Shown: piece after piece, positions 25,957 through 35,281 of the stretch
Position numbering within the stretch: position 1 is the first letter of the stretch
Layout: each line of letters starts with the position of its first letter
Origin: Desulfovibrio piger
GTDB lineage: Bacteria > Desulfobacterota > Desulfovibrionia > Desulfovibrionales > Desulfovibrionaceae
DNA length: 64,000 nucleotides
Direction of reading: 5' to 3'
Assembly (NCBI RefSeq): GCF_012843875.1
Contig: NZ_JABAFY010000011.1
Location: forward strand, 1-64,000
Notes under the pieces: model-generated
Told to the model about the DNA's origin: nothing
The model's input: the letters and a program-made list of their open reading frames with translations, nothing else
Databases searched by the model: none
Translations under genes and position numbers: made by a program

Positions 25957-27090
25957 ATGCTGGATGCTTCCTATTACGCAAGCCTCGGGCTTGCCGACGT
26001 TCTGGACAAGGTCCTTGCCGGCCAGCGCCTGAGCGCCGAAGACGGCATGGCGCTTTTCGCCTGCCCCGATATCACCGCCGTGGGCGCTCTGGCCCACCAC
26101 GCGCGTTGCCGCATGCACGGGGACAAGACCTCGTATGTGGTCAACCGCCAAATAAATTATACCAATGTCTGCGTCAACGGCTGCGTGTTCTGCGCCTTCC
26201 GCCGCGACCGCGAAGAAGACCAGGGGGCCTTCTGCCTGAGCACCGAGGAAGTGCTGGAGCGTCTGCGCGCCGCTGACGCCACGCCCCTGCATCTGGACGA
26301 GCTGCACATCGTGGGCGGCTGCCATCCCACCCGTCCTTTCCAGTGGTTCCTGGACACCCTGCGCGCCGCGCGCGAGCTCAATCCCGACCTGCTCATCAAG
26401 GCCTTCACCCCGGTGGAGATCGCCCACTTCGCCAAGATGGAAGGCTGCTCCACCCTCGAAGTGCTGCAGCGCCTCAAGGAAGCCGGCCTGGTCATGATGC
26501 CCGGCGGCGGCGCCGAGATCTTCGACGAGGGCCTGCGCGCCCAGATCTGCCCCCACAAGGCCGGTTCCGCCGAGTGGCTGCGAATCTCCGGCGAGGCCCA
26601 CAGCCTGGGCATCAAGACCAACTGCACCATGCTCTACGGTCATCTGGAGACCTACGCCATGCGCGTGGACCATCTCTGCCGCCTGCGCGAACAGCAGGAC
26701 AAGAGCGGCGGTTTCACCTGCTTCATCCCCCTGCCCTTCCTGACCGAGAACAGCAAGCTCAAGCTGCCTGAAGAAAAGCTCGGCCCCGTGCGCGGTCTCG
26801 ACCAGCTGCGCACCGTGGCCGTCTCGCGCCTGATGCTGGACAACATCCCCCACATCAAGGCCTACTGGATCATGATGGGCACCAAGCTGGCCCAGACGGC
26901 CCTCTGGTACGGCGCCGACGACCTGGACGGCACCGTGGTGGAAGAGCATATCGGCCATATGGCCGGTGCCGGTTCCGCCCAGGGCCTGACCCTCAAGGAA
27001 CTGGAATTCATGATCCGTGAAGCGGGCTTCACGCCCGTGCGGCGCAACGCCATCTTCAATACCGTCCAGACCGAGGAGGCCCGCGCATGA
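25957..27090 (+). CDS. mqnE: Aminofutalosine synthase MqnE
   Basis: MqnE is a radical SAM enzyme that joins the MqnA product to the 5'-deoxyadenosyl group, giving 6-amino-6-deoxyfutalosine. The 377-residue product has cluster motif C72-x3-C76-x2-C79 in VNRQINYTNVCVNGCVFC, the family segment ELHIVGGCHP, and MMPGGGAEIFDEGLR. The ATG at 25957 has GAGGAT upstream. Its TGA overlaps the mqnC ATG (ATGA), so the two are translationally coupled, in pathway terms two consecutive radical steps around the nucleosidase step. Confidence 0.96.
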   Translation: MLDASYYASLGLADVLDKVLAGQRLSAEDGMALFACPDITAVGALAHHARCRMHGDKTSYVVNRQINYTNVCVNGCVFCAFRRDREEDQGAFCLSTEEVLERLRAADATPLHLDELHIVGGCHPTRPFQWFLDTLRAARELNPDLLIKAFTPVEIAHFAKMEGCSTLEVLQRLKEAGLVMMPGGGAEIFDEGLRAQICPHKAGSAEWLRISGEAHSLGIKTNCTMLYGHLETYAMRVDHLCRLREQQDKSGGFTCFIPLPFLTENSKLKLPEEKLGPVRGLDQLRTVAVSRLMLDNIPHIKAYWIMMGTKLAQTALWYGADDLDGTVVEEHIGHMAGAGSAQGLTLKELEFMIREAGFTPVRRNAIFNTVQTEEARA

Positions 27091-28214
27091 GCGACCAGCA
27101 GTTCCGTCCGGCGCACAGCGCCTTTGACGAAAGCCCCGAAGTGAAGGAGGCCGCGGCCCTTTCCCTGGCCGGGAAGCGCCTGGACCGCGCCGCCGCCGAA
27201 GCCCTGTATTACGGCGCCTCTCTGCACACGCTGGCCCAGCTGGCCCACGCCATGCGCCTGCGCCTGCATCCCGAGCCCATCGTCACCTATGTGGGCGACC
27301 GCAACATCAACTATTCCAACGTCTGCGTCTGCGCCTGCCGCTTCTGCGCCTTCTTCCGCGCGCCCGAATCCGGCGAAGGCTACGTCATCACCCGCGAGGA
27401 GATGGCCCGGAAGATCGACGAGACCCTGCGCCTGGGCGGCACCCAGATCCTGCTGCAGGGCGGGCACCATCCCGACCTGCCCCTGGAATGGTACGAAGAC
27501 CTGCTGCGCTGGATGCGTGCCACCTGGCCCAGCCTGCACATCCATGCCTTCTCCCCGCCGGAGATCTTCTTCTGGTCGCAGAAGTTCGGTCTGAGCGTGG
27601 ACGAGGTCATCTCCCGCCTCAAGGCCGCCGGTCTGGACTCCATCCCCGGCGGCGGCGCCGAGATCCTCCAGAACGATGTCCGCGCCCAGGTCTCGCCCAA
27701 CAAGTGCAGCGCGGACCAGTGGCTCTACGTCATGGAACGCGCCCACAACCTGGGCATGCGCACCACCGCCACCATGATGTTCGGCCATGAGGAAGAGCCC
27801 CGCCACCGTCTGGACCACCTCTTCGCCGTGCGCGAGGTACAGGACAGGACCCACGGCTTCACCGCCTTCATCCCCTGGACCTTCCAGCCCGCCCATACCC
27901 GCATCAACGTGACGGCCCCCCTGCCCGCGCCCGCCTATCTGCGCCTGCTGGCCGTGTCGCGCCTGGTGCTGGACAATATCCCCAACATCCAGTCCTCCTG
28001 GGTGACCATGGGGCCCGAAGTGGCCCAGCTGGCCCTCTTCTACGGTGCCAACGACTTCGGCTCGCTCATGATCGAGGAGAACGTGGTGGCCGCCGCCGGC
28101 GTGTCCTACCACCTGACCCGTCATGAGATCCACAAGATCATCCGTGCCGCCGGCTTCACCCCCGTGCAGCGCACCATGAACTACACCCCTGTGGATCCTC
28201 AGCTCGAAGACTAG
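27087..28214 (+). CDS. mqnC: Cyclic dehypoxanthinyl futalosine synthase MqnC
   Basis: This radical SAM enzyme cyclises dehypoxanthine futalosine, the step before MqnD. The 375-residue product has cluster motif C80-x3-C84-x2-C87 in NINYSNVCVCACRFC, a GGTQILLQGGHHPDLP segment and IPGGGAEIL. It overlaps mqnE by four bases. MqnB, the nucleosidase that acts between MqnE and MqnC, is not in the window and may be replaced by a general MTA/SAH nucleosidase elsewhere (inference). Transcription probably ends at 28466-28502. Confidence 0.96.
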   Translation: MSDQQFRPAHSAFDESPEVKEAAALSLAGKRLDRAAAEALYYGASLHTLAQLAHAMRLRLHPEPIVTYVGDRNINYSNVCVCACRFCAFFRAPESGEGYVITREEMARKIDETLRLGGTQILLQGGHHPDLPLEWYEDLLRWMRATWPSLHIHAFSPPEIFFWSQKFGLSVDEVISRLKAAGLDSIPGGGAEILQNDVRAQVSPNKCSADQWLYVMERAHNLGMRTTATMMFGHEEEPRHRLDHLFAVREVQDRTHGFTAFIPWTFQPAHTRINVTAPLPAPAYLRLLAVSRLVLDNIPNIQSSWVTMGPEVAQLALFYGANDFGSLMIEENVVAAAGVSYHLTRHEIHKIIRAAGFTPVQRTMNYTPVDPQLED

Positions 28215-28233
28215 CTGACCATAAAAAGATGAT

Positions 28234-28311
28234 GCGAGGGGGAGGCCCCCCTTTTGTGAACAAAAGGTGCGGCCTCCCCCTCGCGCTCCCCCTCCACGCC
28301 AAAAAACTTTG
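28234..28311 (-). repeat. Dispersed G/C-skewed hairpin repeat, copy A
   Basis: Perfect 14-bp arms (28234-28247 and 28271-28284), one all G-rich and one all C-rich, enclose an inner palindrome CTTTTGT/ACAAAAG (28251-28266). On the minus strand the unit is preceded by AAAGTTTTTTGG. The same start and inner palindrome occur in copy B at 32521, and related units lie at 32053 and 40770. Confidence 0.7.
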
Positions 28312-28465
28312 CCCGGATCTGTCCTTTTCCCGCAGGCTCGGACATCGTGTATTGGTGTGAAAAACGGGAAAAAAGCCCAGCAGGTTCTGCCGGTCCACCA
28401 GTGCGGCGGGCGTAGGATATGCCCTCAGGTACCGGGAGATCCCCGCAGACAAAAAGATACGGAAA

Positions 28466-28502
28466 AGCGGACATGGCCGTGATGGTCATGTCCGCTTTTT
28501 TT
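28466..28502. terminator. Bidirectional terminator between mqnC and katA
   Basis: A perfect 10-bp stem (28466-28475 with 28487-28496) is followed by seven T on the plus strand and by TTTT on the minus strand. It can serve both convergent genes. Confidence 0.85.
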
Positions 28503-28821
28503 GCCGGCAGCATTCCGTCAGCGGAAGCTCTGCCGCGACACGGCGTGTCTTCCGCGCCTGCAACGACGAAGCGCTGCCGGGGCACTGGGAAGGACTCCTT
28601 TTCCGGACCGGCTGAAAGGACATGCTGCCGCTTTCAGCCGGAACCCAGCCTTGCGTGGGCCTTTTGGGGAAAAGGAGACCAGGGAGAGCCATCGGCCCGC
28701 AGGGTGCCACCGGATACCGGCCCTCAGGACGTATGCCGCGACGGGGAGGAGGATCCGTCGCTGCGCAGGAGACTCCGGTACCGGCAGCAGGGACAATGGC
28801 CCCCTGTCTCACATTGTTTCT

Positions 28822-30279
28822 TTAGATCTCGCTTTCCGGGATACCGCAGGCCCGGGCCACGCCCGCACCGTAGGCGGGGTCGGCCTTGGCGCAATGACGG
28901 ATATGGCGCAGCTTGATCTCGCGGGGCGCGTCGCCCAGGGCGCGGGCCGTATTGCCGAACAGCTCTTCCTGCTGTTCCGGCGTCATCACGCGGAACAGCT
29001 TGCCGGGCTGCTCGAAGTAGTCGGCATCATCGCAGGGATAGTCCCAGCGGTCCGCATCGCCGCTGATCTTCAGGGGCGGCTCGCTGAAGTCGGGCTGTTC
29101 CTGCCAGGCACCCGTGCTGTTGGGCTCATAGCTGGTATAACTGCCGTAGTTGCCGTCCACCCGCATGGCGCCGTCCCGGTGGAAGCTGTGGTAGGGACAG
29201 CGGGGACGGTTCACCGGGATCATGTTGTGGTTGACCCCCAGGCGGTAACGCTGGGCATCTCCATAGGAGAACAGACGGCCCTGCAGCATCTTGTCGGGCG
29301 AGACGCCGATGCCGGGCACCAGATTGGCGGGATTGAAAGCCGCCTGCTCCACCTCGGCAAAGTAGTTCTCGGGATTGCGGTTCAGTTCCAGCACGCCCAC
29401 TTCGATGAGGGGATAATCCTTGTGGTACCAGACCTTGGTCAGGTCAAAGGGATGATAGGGCAGCTTTTCGGCGTCCTCCTCGGGCATGATCTGGAAATAC
29501 AGGGTCCAGCGGGGGAAGTCGCCCTTTTCGATATGCTCGTACAGATCGCGCTGGTGGCTGTCCCGGTCACGGCCGATGAGTTCCTGCGCCTCGGCATCGG
29601 TGAGGTTCTTGATGCCCTGCTGGGTCTTGAAATGGAACTTGACCCAGAAGCGCTTGTTCTCCGCATTGATGAGGCTGTAGGTGTGGCTGCCGAAACCGTG
29701 CATGTGGCGGTACGACGCCGGGATGCCGCGATCGCTCATGACCACGGTGATCTGGTGCAGGGCTTCGGGCAGCAGGGTCCAGAAGTCCCAGTTGTCCGTG
29801 GCGCTGTGCATGTTGGTGCGCGGGTTGCGCTTGACCACATGGTTCAGGTCGGGGAACTTGAGCGGGTCACGCAGGAAAAAGACCGGCGTGTTGTTGCCCA
29901 CCATGTCCCAGTTGCCCTGGTCCGTGTAGAATTTGACGGCAAAGCCGCGGATGTCGCGTTCCGCGTCCGCTGCGCCGCGCTCGCCGGCCACAGTGGAGAA
30001 ACGGACGAAGACTTCGGTCTGCTTGCCGACCTCGGCAAAGAGCGAGGCCTTGGTATACTGAGTGACGTCATGCGTCACCGTGAACGTCCCGTAAGCACCG
30101 GAGCCCTTGGCGTGCATGCGCCGCTCCGGGATGACCTCACGGTCGAAATGGGCCAGTTTTTCCTGGAACCAGACATCCTGCATCAGCATGGGGCCGCGCG
30201 GACCGGCAGTCAGGGCATGATTGTTATTGGCTACCGGCGCACCGGCACTGGTGGTCAGGCGGTCATTTTTATCAGTCAT
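28822..30279 (-). CDS. katA: Monofunctional haem catalase (small-subunit type)
   Basis: This enzyme dismutates hydrogen peroxide. The 485-residue protein has the length of small-subunit catalases, with distal His56 (RRMHAKGSG), Asn129 (VGNNTPVFF) and proximal haem ligand Tyr338 in [14 protein letters not shown]. There is no signal peptide, so it is cytoplasmic. The ATG at 30279 has AAGGAG upstream; the frame is open further up without a site. A HbpS-like haem-binding protein gene lies upstream on the same strand, 100 bases from the catalase promoter region. A possible Fur/PerR-like operator is at 30377. The gene symbol is by family; the lineage could equally call it kat. Confidence 0.96.
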   Translation of the reverse strand: MTDKNDRLTTSAGAPVANNNHALTAGPRGPMLMQDVWFQEKLAHFDREVIPERRMHAKGSGAYGTFTVTHDVTQYTKASLFAEVGKQTEVFVRFSTVAGERGAADAERDIRGFAVKFYTDQGNWDMVGNNTPVFFLRDPLKFPDLNHVVKRNPRTNMHSATDNWDFWTLLPEALHQITVVMSDRGIPASYRHMHGFGSHTYSLINAENKRFWVKFHFKTQQGIKNLTDAEAQELIGRDRDSHQRDLYEHIEKGDFPRWTLYFQIMPEEDAEKLPYHPFDLTKVWYHKDYPLIEVGVLELNRNPENYFAEVEQAAFNPANLVPGIGVSPDKMLQGRLFSYGDAQRYRLGVNHNMIPVNRPRCPYHSFHRDGAMRVDGNYGSYTSYEPNSTGAWQEQPDFSEPPLKISGDADRWDYPCDDADYFEQPGKLFRVMTPEQQEELFGNTARALGDAPREIKLRHIRHCAKADPAYGAGVARACGIPESEI

Positions 30280-30376
30280 ATGCTTTCTCCTTGGTTTGCG
30301 CACCTGGTTGGTGCAGTGACAGCCTCCCCCCAGGAGGTATCGCAAGGAAAGAAATGCCATGACCGGCAACTTTTGT

Positions 30377-30397
30377 AAATAGGAATTATTACTATTT
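30377..30397. promoter_or_regulatory. Candidate Fur/PerR-like operator of the catalase gene
   Basis: AAATAG and CTATTT form an inverted repeat with a 9-base A/T-rich centre in the catalase promoter region. It recalls A/T-rich Fur-family boxes but does not match a consensus well. Peroxide or iron control is therefore only a suggestion. Confidence 0.35.
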
Positions 30398-30497
30398 AGT
30401 TATTTTCTTACTTTTTCCGCCGGATCTCCCTCGGGCAGCGGGCAGCCGCCCGCATGTCACGCCGCACGCCACGCGGGCCAGTGCCCCGCACGCAGGA

Positions 30498-31007
30498 CTA
30501 GTGCTGCAACACCAGCAGGCCGATGCGGGCCAGACGTCCGTCTTCACTGCCGTGGGCACCGCCGACCCCGATACCGCCCACCACCACATTTTCCAGGATG
30601 ACGGGGATACCGCCTTCCATAAGGGAGAAATTGGGGTCGAGATAACGGATGTCCGAGGGGATGGAGCCGTCCCGTATGCCACGGGCTATGGCGACCGTCT
30701 CGCGCTTCTGGGAGGCCGCCGTGTAGGCTTTTTTGTAACTGGCGTTGAGCGTATGCACACCGGCGTGATGGTCGCGCAGCACCGCCAGTATCTGGCCGGA
30801 GCGGTCCACCACGGTCACGGTGACGGCATGCCCGCTCTCGCGGGCCTCATGCATGACCACCTCGACCATGGCCTGGGCCTGTTCACCCGTCAGGACAGGC
30901 TCACGCACGATGGCGCCCGCGGTCTCGTTTTCCAGTGCTGCAGCCATGACCGGAATCCCCCCAAGCAGCGTACCTGCCAGCAATACGAGAAAAAAACGTT
31001 TGAACAT
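30498..31007 (-). CDS. Secreted HbpS/GlcG-family (DUF336) haem-binding protein
   Basis: This 169-residue protein has a signal peptide (about 1-23, ending VMAAA). The mature part is one HbpS/GlcG domain: [33 protein letters not shown], and the glycine-rich end [19 protein letters not shown]. Family members bind haem or small ligands as octamers; Streptomyces HbpS acts with a catalase-peroxidase and a two-component sensor. Here it stands next to a catalase on the same strand, which suggests a similar haem or redox link (inference). The start has AGGTGAG upstream. Confidence 0.88.
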   Translation of the reverse strand: MFKRFFLVLLAGTLLGGIPVMAAALENETAGAIVREPVLTGEQAQAMVEVVMHEARESGHAVTVTVVDRSGQILAVLRDHHAGVHTLNASYKKAYTAASQKRETVAIARGIRDGSIPSDIRYLDPNFSLMEGGIPVILENVVVGGIGVGGAHGSEDGRLARIGLLVLQH

Positions 31008-31195
31008 GACTCACCTGCTTTTTTCCATCATATACAGGAAGGCCAAGGGACGTCAAAACGCCTGCCCCCGCCCTTTCCTTTTTGGCGGCGGCCTGTTATG
31101 CAGCATTCCGGGATGCGTCCGCACGGGTGCCTCCCTTCCCACTGCCCCCGGACAGCCCACCAAGAAACGGCCGCTCTGCGGCCAGGAGGAATGCC

Positions 31196-32050
31196 ATGTC
31201 CAGTGAACCCGGTCTGCCCGCTGATGCCCTGCGCATGGGCCGTATCGGCTACCTCAACGTCCTGCCCATCTATCATCCCCTGGAAGCGGGCATCATCCCC
31301 CACGATTTCGAGATCATCTCCGGGCCGCCCGCCGTCCTCAACAACATGATGGCCCGGGGCGAGCTGCACATCTCCTCCAATTCCTGTTTCGAATACGCCA
31401 TGCGCCCCGAGCGCTACCATTTGGTGGAGGATCTTTCCATCGGCTCCCACGGCAATGTCATGAGCGTGCTGCTCATGTCCCGCCGCCCTGTGGAACAGCT
31501 GGGCGGCCAGACCATCCTCATCAGCGGCGAGACCCACACCTCCGTGGCCCTGCTGCGCCTGCTCATGAAGGACCACTACCACTGCGACGTGAACTACGTC
31601 ACCGGCGCCGTCACGCCCACCCTGGGCACGGACAGGGCCCCCGAAGCCTTCCTGGCCATCGGGGACGAAGCCCTGCGCCTGCGCAACCATCCTGACTATC
31701 CCTACCGTCTCGACCTGGCCGATGCCTGGGTGGAATGGACCGGCCTGCCCTTCATCTTCGGGGTCTGGGTGGTCAGCCACGACGCCGTGCAGAAAAAGCT
31801 TTTCCACAGCGACCCCGGCGCGCTCATGCGTCAGGGCCGTGACTGGGGCCTCTCCCATATGGATGTCATCCTCGACCTCACCGGCCACGGTTGCCCCCTG
31901 TCCCGCGAGGAACTGACCGTCTATTACAACGAAGGCCTGACCTTCAGCCTGGGAGAACGCGAACTGCAGGGCCTCAGCCTCTTCTACCGCAAGCTGGCCG
32001 ACGCCCGCATGATCCCCGGCGTGCCTCCCCTGCGCTTCTTCCACATGTAA
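31196..32050 (+). CDS. mqnA: Chorismate dehydratase MqnA
   Basis: MqnA removes water from chorismate to give 3-enolpyruvoyl-benzoate, the first committed step of the futalosine menaquinone pathway. The 284-residue protein begins RMGRIGYLNVLPIYHPLE and has the family's LHISSNSCFEYAM and SGETHTSVALLRLL segments. The ATG at 31196 has AGGAGGA seven bases upstream; another ATG at 31191 is out of frame. It stands apart from mqnEC/mqnD by the catalase-HbpS pair and is convergent with lon. Confidence 0.95.
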   Translation: MSSEPGLPADALRMGRIGYLNVLPIYHPLEAGIIPHDFEIISGPPAVLNNMMARGELHISSNSCFEYAMRPERYHLVEDLSIGSHGNVMSVLLMSRRPVEQLGGQTILISGETHTSVALLRLLMKDHYHCDVNYVTGAVTPTLGTDRAPEAFLAIGDEALRLRNHPDYPYRLDLADAWVEWTGLPFIFGVWVVSHDAVQKKLFHSDPGALMRQGRDWGLSHMDVILDLTGHGCPLSREELTVYYNEGLTFSLGERELQGLSLFYRKLADARMIPGVPPLRFFHM

Positions 32051-32052
32051 GC

Positions 32053-32220
32053 AAGTTTTTTGGGGGAAGGAGGGACCTTGCCCTGCTGTCGATGCCCGTA
32101 GCTCCCTTCGTCGCAACGGGCACGGCCTGCGGCCGCCTTCGGTCGCCGGCTTGCGCGCAAAGGTCCCTCCTTCCCCCAAGCCCCCATCCTCCTCCCAACG
32201 CGCTTTATGCAGGAGGATGG
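32053..32220 (+). repeat. Dispersed hairpin repeat, copy D, with long loop
   Basis: Two perfect 20-bp arms, G-rich at 32060-32079 and C-rich at 32160-32179, flank an 80-base loop. A second hairpin (CCATCCTCCT/AGGAGGATGG, 32184-32220) follows. The unit begins with AAGTTTTTTGG like copies A and B, and its tail contains AACGCGCTT, a variant of which is in copy C. It starts three bases after the mqnA stop. Confidence 0.65.
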
Positions 32221-32314
32221 ACTCCCCGGTACGACGCCGGACAGCCCCCATTGCCGGTCCCCCGGCAAAAATGGCCAAGACAAGCACGGCTCTCTGACAA
32301 AGAGGCCTGCGCCC

Positions 32315-32359
32315 AAAACAAAAACGCGGAAGGCACTCTGCCCTCCGCGTTTTTGTTTT
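32315..32359. terminator. Bidirectional terminator 1 between mqnA and lon
   Basis: A 16-bp perfect stem (32315-32330 with 32344-32359) carries A-tracts on one side and T-tracts on the other, so it can end transcripts in both directions. Confidence 0.85.
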
Positions 32360-32418
32360 ATACCGGACATCCGTTCAAAGGTACGCTGCGCACGCACGGC
32401 ACGCCATACGCACCAAAA

Positions 32419-32455
32419 ACAGGAAGAGGAAGGCACAATGCCTTCCTCTTCCTGT
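32419..32455. terminator. Bidirectional terminator 2 between mqnA and lon
   Basis: A 16-bp perfect stem (32419-32434 with 32440-32455) has a 5-base loop, is followed by TTT and is preceded by AAA. Its core (GGAAGGCAC..TGCC) resembles that of terminator 1, so the two may be duplicates. Confidence 0.8.
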
Positions 32456-32520
32456 TTTCCCGGTCCACGGGCCGTTGTCCGCTCCCCACCGTCCAGCGGC
32501 GGGGACCAGCGGCCCCACCT

Positions 32521-32583
32521 AAAAAAAGTTTTTTGGAAGGGGGTGCGGGGGAGAACCTTTTGTCCACAAAAGGTTTCCCCCGC
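32521..32583 (+). repeat. Dispersed G/C-skewed hairpin repeat, copy B
   Basis: AAAGTTTTTTGG (32526-32537) is followed by a hairpin whose arms are GCGGGGGA and AACCTTTTGT paired with ACAAAAGGTT and TCCCCCGC (32545-32583, one bulge). The head and the inner CCTTTTGT/ACAAAAGG match copy A. It lies 22 bases after the lon stop and may also act in lon transcript termination. Confidence 0.7.
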
Positions 32584-32605
32584 TCAAATCCCCCCTACTA
32601 TCAGC

Positions 32606-35047
32606 TTATTGCGGTGCAGCGGCACTGCTGTCCTTGTCGCTCTTGCCGGCGCGCAGGCTGAGATACAGCGGCTGGGCCGTGGCGCGACCGGAAAAGATCT
32701 CTTCCACGGAAGCGGCCAAGGCATGGGGCAGGACTTCGTCCACATGGTCCACGAAGACGATCTCCAGATCTTCCAGCACCTCGGCGGGCACTTCCTTGAG
32801 ATCCTTTTCGTTGTCATGCGGCATGAGGACCTTCTTGATGCCGCTGCGGCGGGCAGCCAGCAGCTTTTCCCGCAGGCCGCCGATGGGCAGCACGCGGCCG
32901 CGCAGGGAGATCTCGCCGGTCATGGCCACATCGTTGCGCACCGGGATGCCCAGCAGGGCCGAGGTGATGGACGTGGCCAGGGTGATGCCGGCCGAGGGGC
33001 CGTCCTTGGGCGTGGCGCCGTCGGGCACATGCACATGGATGTCCACCTTGCGGTGGAAACGCGGGTCAAGGCCCAGGATCTCGGCGCGGGAACGCACATA
33101 GGTCAGGGCCGCACGGGCGGACTCGGTCATCACGTCGCCCAGCTGGCCGGTGATGACCACCTGCCCGGAACCGGACATGAGGCTGGTCTCCACCATCAGG
33201 ATCTCGCCGCCGCGCTGGTTGTAGGCCAGACCGGCGCAGACGCCCACCTGGGACTCGCTCTCGCGCTCCTCGTGGCGATACTTCTTGACGCCGAGGAAGG
33301 AAGCCAGGTTCTGGCGGGAGATGCTCACGCACTTGTCCAGATCGTTGTCCTCCACCAGACGGATGGCGGTCTTGCGGCACAGGGCGGCGATCTCGCGCTC
33401 CAGATTGCGCACGCCCGCTTCACGGGTGTAGGAACGGATGATCTCCAGGATGGCGCCGTCGGACAGCGCGATGTTCTCCGGCTTCAGGCCGTGTTCCTTC
33501 ACCTGGCGCGGCAGCAGGAAGTTGCGGGCGATCTGGCGCTTTTCCGTCTCCAGATAGCTGTTGAGCTCGATGATCTCCATGCGGTCCAGCAGCGGTGCCG
33601 GGATGGTATCCAGCGAGTTGGCCGTGGTGATGAAGAACACCTTGGAGAGGTCGTACTCCAGATCCAGATAATGGTCCATGAAGGTGTTGTTCTGTTCCGG
33701 GTCCAGCACTTCCAGCAGGGCCGAGGCCGGGTCGCCCCGGAAGTCCGAGGTCATCTTGTCGATCTCGTCCAGGCAGAACAGGGGGTTGCTGCTCTTTACC
33801 CGTTTCAGGGACTGGATGATCTTGCCGGGCAGGGCGCCCACATAGGTACGGCGATGCCCGCGGATCTCGGCCTCGTCACGCACGCCGCCCAGGGAAAGGC
33901 GCACGTATTCGCGTCCCGTGGCCCGGGCCACGCTCTTGGCCAGCGAGGTCTTGCCCACGCCTGGCGGGCCCACGAAGCAGAGGATGGGACCGCGCAGGCC
34001 GTTGGAGAGCTTCTGCACGGCCAGATATTCCAGGATGCGGTCCTTGGGCTTTTCCAGACCGAAGTGGTCGCCTTCAAGGATGGCACGGGCCTTTTCGATG
34101 TCGATATTGATCTCTTTGAGGTCGTTCCAGGGCAGATCCAGCAGCCAGTCCACATAATTGCGCACCACGGTGTATTCCGCGGCCGAGGGCGGCATGCTGC
34201 GCAGCTTGCGCAGTTCGGACTGGCAGCGCTCGCGGGCTTCCTGCGGCATGTTGCGGCCTTCGAGCTTCTTTTCCAGCTCGTCCACTTCCGCCTGGGGATC
34301 GTCCTCGCGGCCCATCTCCTTGTTGATGGCCTTGAGCTGCTCGCTAAGGTAGTACTCGCGCTGGTTGCGCTCCATCTGCACCTTGACGCGGTTCTTGATG
34401 CGCTTTTCCACCGAGGCCAGGGCCACTTCGCCCTGCAAAAGCTCGTACACGCGCTCCAGGCGCTCGGTGACGTCGGCGATCTCCAGCACTTCCTGCTTCT
34501 TGCGGTAATCCACCTTGAGGTGGGGCACCACGGCGTCGGCCAGCGGCCCCGCATCGCGCAGGGCCATGATGGACATGAGCGCTTCCTGGGTCAGCTTCTT
34601 GTTGTTCTTGGCGTACTCTTCCAGCGCTTCCTGCACGGTACGCACCAGGGCCTCGCGCTCTTCGGGGCGGCTCTCGCTTTCCGGCACGGTGCAGAGCATG
34701 GCCATCAGGCAGTTGTCCTCTTCGCGCAGCTCCGTCCAGCGGGCACGGTGCAGGCCTTCGAACAGCACCTTGATGGTGCCGTCGGGCAGGCGCAGCATCT
34801 GCAGGACCTTGCAGACGACCCCCACGGGGCTCAGATCATCGGCGCCGGGCTTCTCCACATCGGGCTCGCGCTGGGCCACCAGGAACATCTGCTTGTTGTA
34901 GCCGGACTGGGCCAGTTCGATGGCCTTGATGGAGGCTTCGCGCCCCACGAAAAGCGGCATGATGGTACGCGGCAGCATGACCACTTCGCGCAGGGGCATG
35001 ACCGGCAGCTCGGCAAAAAAGCGCGCTTCGCGCTGGAATTCGGACAT
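32606..35047 (-). CDS. lon: ATP-dependent protease Lon
   Basis: Lon is the AAA+ serine protease that removes misfolded and regulatory proteins. The 813-residue product has the N-terminal substrate-recognition domain, a helical middle, Walker A GPPGVGKT (about 359-366), Walker B ending CLDEIDK, and the protease domain with catalytic Ser in PKDGPSAG (about 684) and Lys about 43 residues later. It has a short basic/Ser-Ala tail. The start is preceded by GAGG. It is the last gene of the tig-clpP-clpX-lon cluster, with 234 bases between clpX and lon. Confidence 0.97.
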   Translation of the reverse strand: MSEFQREARFFAELPVMPLREVVMLPRTIMPLFVGREASIKAIELAQSGYNKQMFLVAQREPDVEKPGADDLSPVGVVCKVLQMLRLPDGTIKVLFEGLHRARWTELREEDNCLMAMLCTVPESESRPEEREALVRTVQEALEEYAKNNKKLTQEALMSIMALRDAGPLADAVVPHLKVDYRKKQEVLEIADVTERLERVYELLQGEVALASVEKRIKNRVKVQMERNQREYYLSEQLKAINKEMGREDDPQAEVDELEKKLEGRNMPQEARERCQSELRKLRSMPPSAAEYTVVRNYVDWLLDLPWNDLKEINIDIEKARAILEGDHFGLEKPKDRILEYLAVQKLSNGLRGPILCFVGPPGVGKTSLAKSVARATGREYVRLSLGGVRDEAEIRGHRRTYVGALPGKIIQSLKRVKSSNPLFCLDEIDKMTSDFRGDPASALLEVLDPEQNNTFMDHYLDLEYDLSKVFFITTANSLDTIPAPLLDRMEIIELNSYLETEKRQIARNFLLPRQVKEHGLKPENIALSDGAILEIIRSYTREAGVRNLEREIAALCRKTAIRLVEDNDLDKCVSISRQNLASFLGVKKYRHEERESESQVGVCAGLAYNQRGGEILMVETSLMSGSGQVVITGQLGDVMTESARAALTYVRSRAEILGLDPRFHRKVDIHVHVPDGATPKDGPSAGITLATSITSALLGIPVRNDVAMTGEISLRGRVLPIGGLREKLLAARRSGIKKVLMPHDNEKDLKEVPAEVLEDLEIVFVDHVDEVLPHALAASVEEIFSGRATAQPLYLSLRAGKSDKDSSAAAPQ

Positions 35048-35281
35048 AGTGAACCTCGTAAAAGGGCCGCGCGGGCGGCCCGCTCAGCCGTCGGGACGGC
35101 CGGGCCGGATGGCCCCGTATATCGTTGAAAGGGGAAGGATCCCTTCTGCCTGCGGCAAAAGCGGATGCTTCCCCCCTTTCAGATCTTGTGACAGCCTGCC
35201 CGGGGGCAGGCCCCGGCAAGGTGCGACCGGCAGCAGCAGGCGGGAGCGTCTCCACGCCGTGCGACCATGCCGGAAGCCGGG

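Larger units (their letters stand above)
28215..28821. other. Intergenic region between mqnC and katA
   Basis: About 600 bases between convergent genes. It holds hairpin repeat copy A (28234-28311) and a bidirectional terminator (28466-28502). The rest is GC-rich with no credible gene; a weaker CAGGG/CCCTG hairpin lies close to the catalase stop. Confidence 0.55.

Noticed and set aside
30391-30403. Partial copy of the ATAACT-2-AGTTAT site near the catalase gene
   Set aside because: Only one half (TTTAGTTAT) matches and there is no sigma-54 promoter nearby; probably chance in an A/T-rich promoter.
32207-35128. Long open frame antisense to lon
   Set aside because: Another GC-bias shadow; Lon is complete and in family register on the minus strand.
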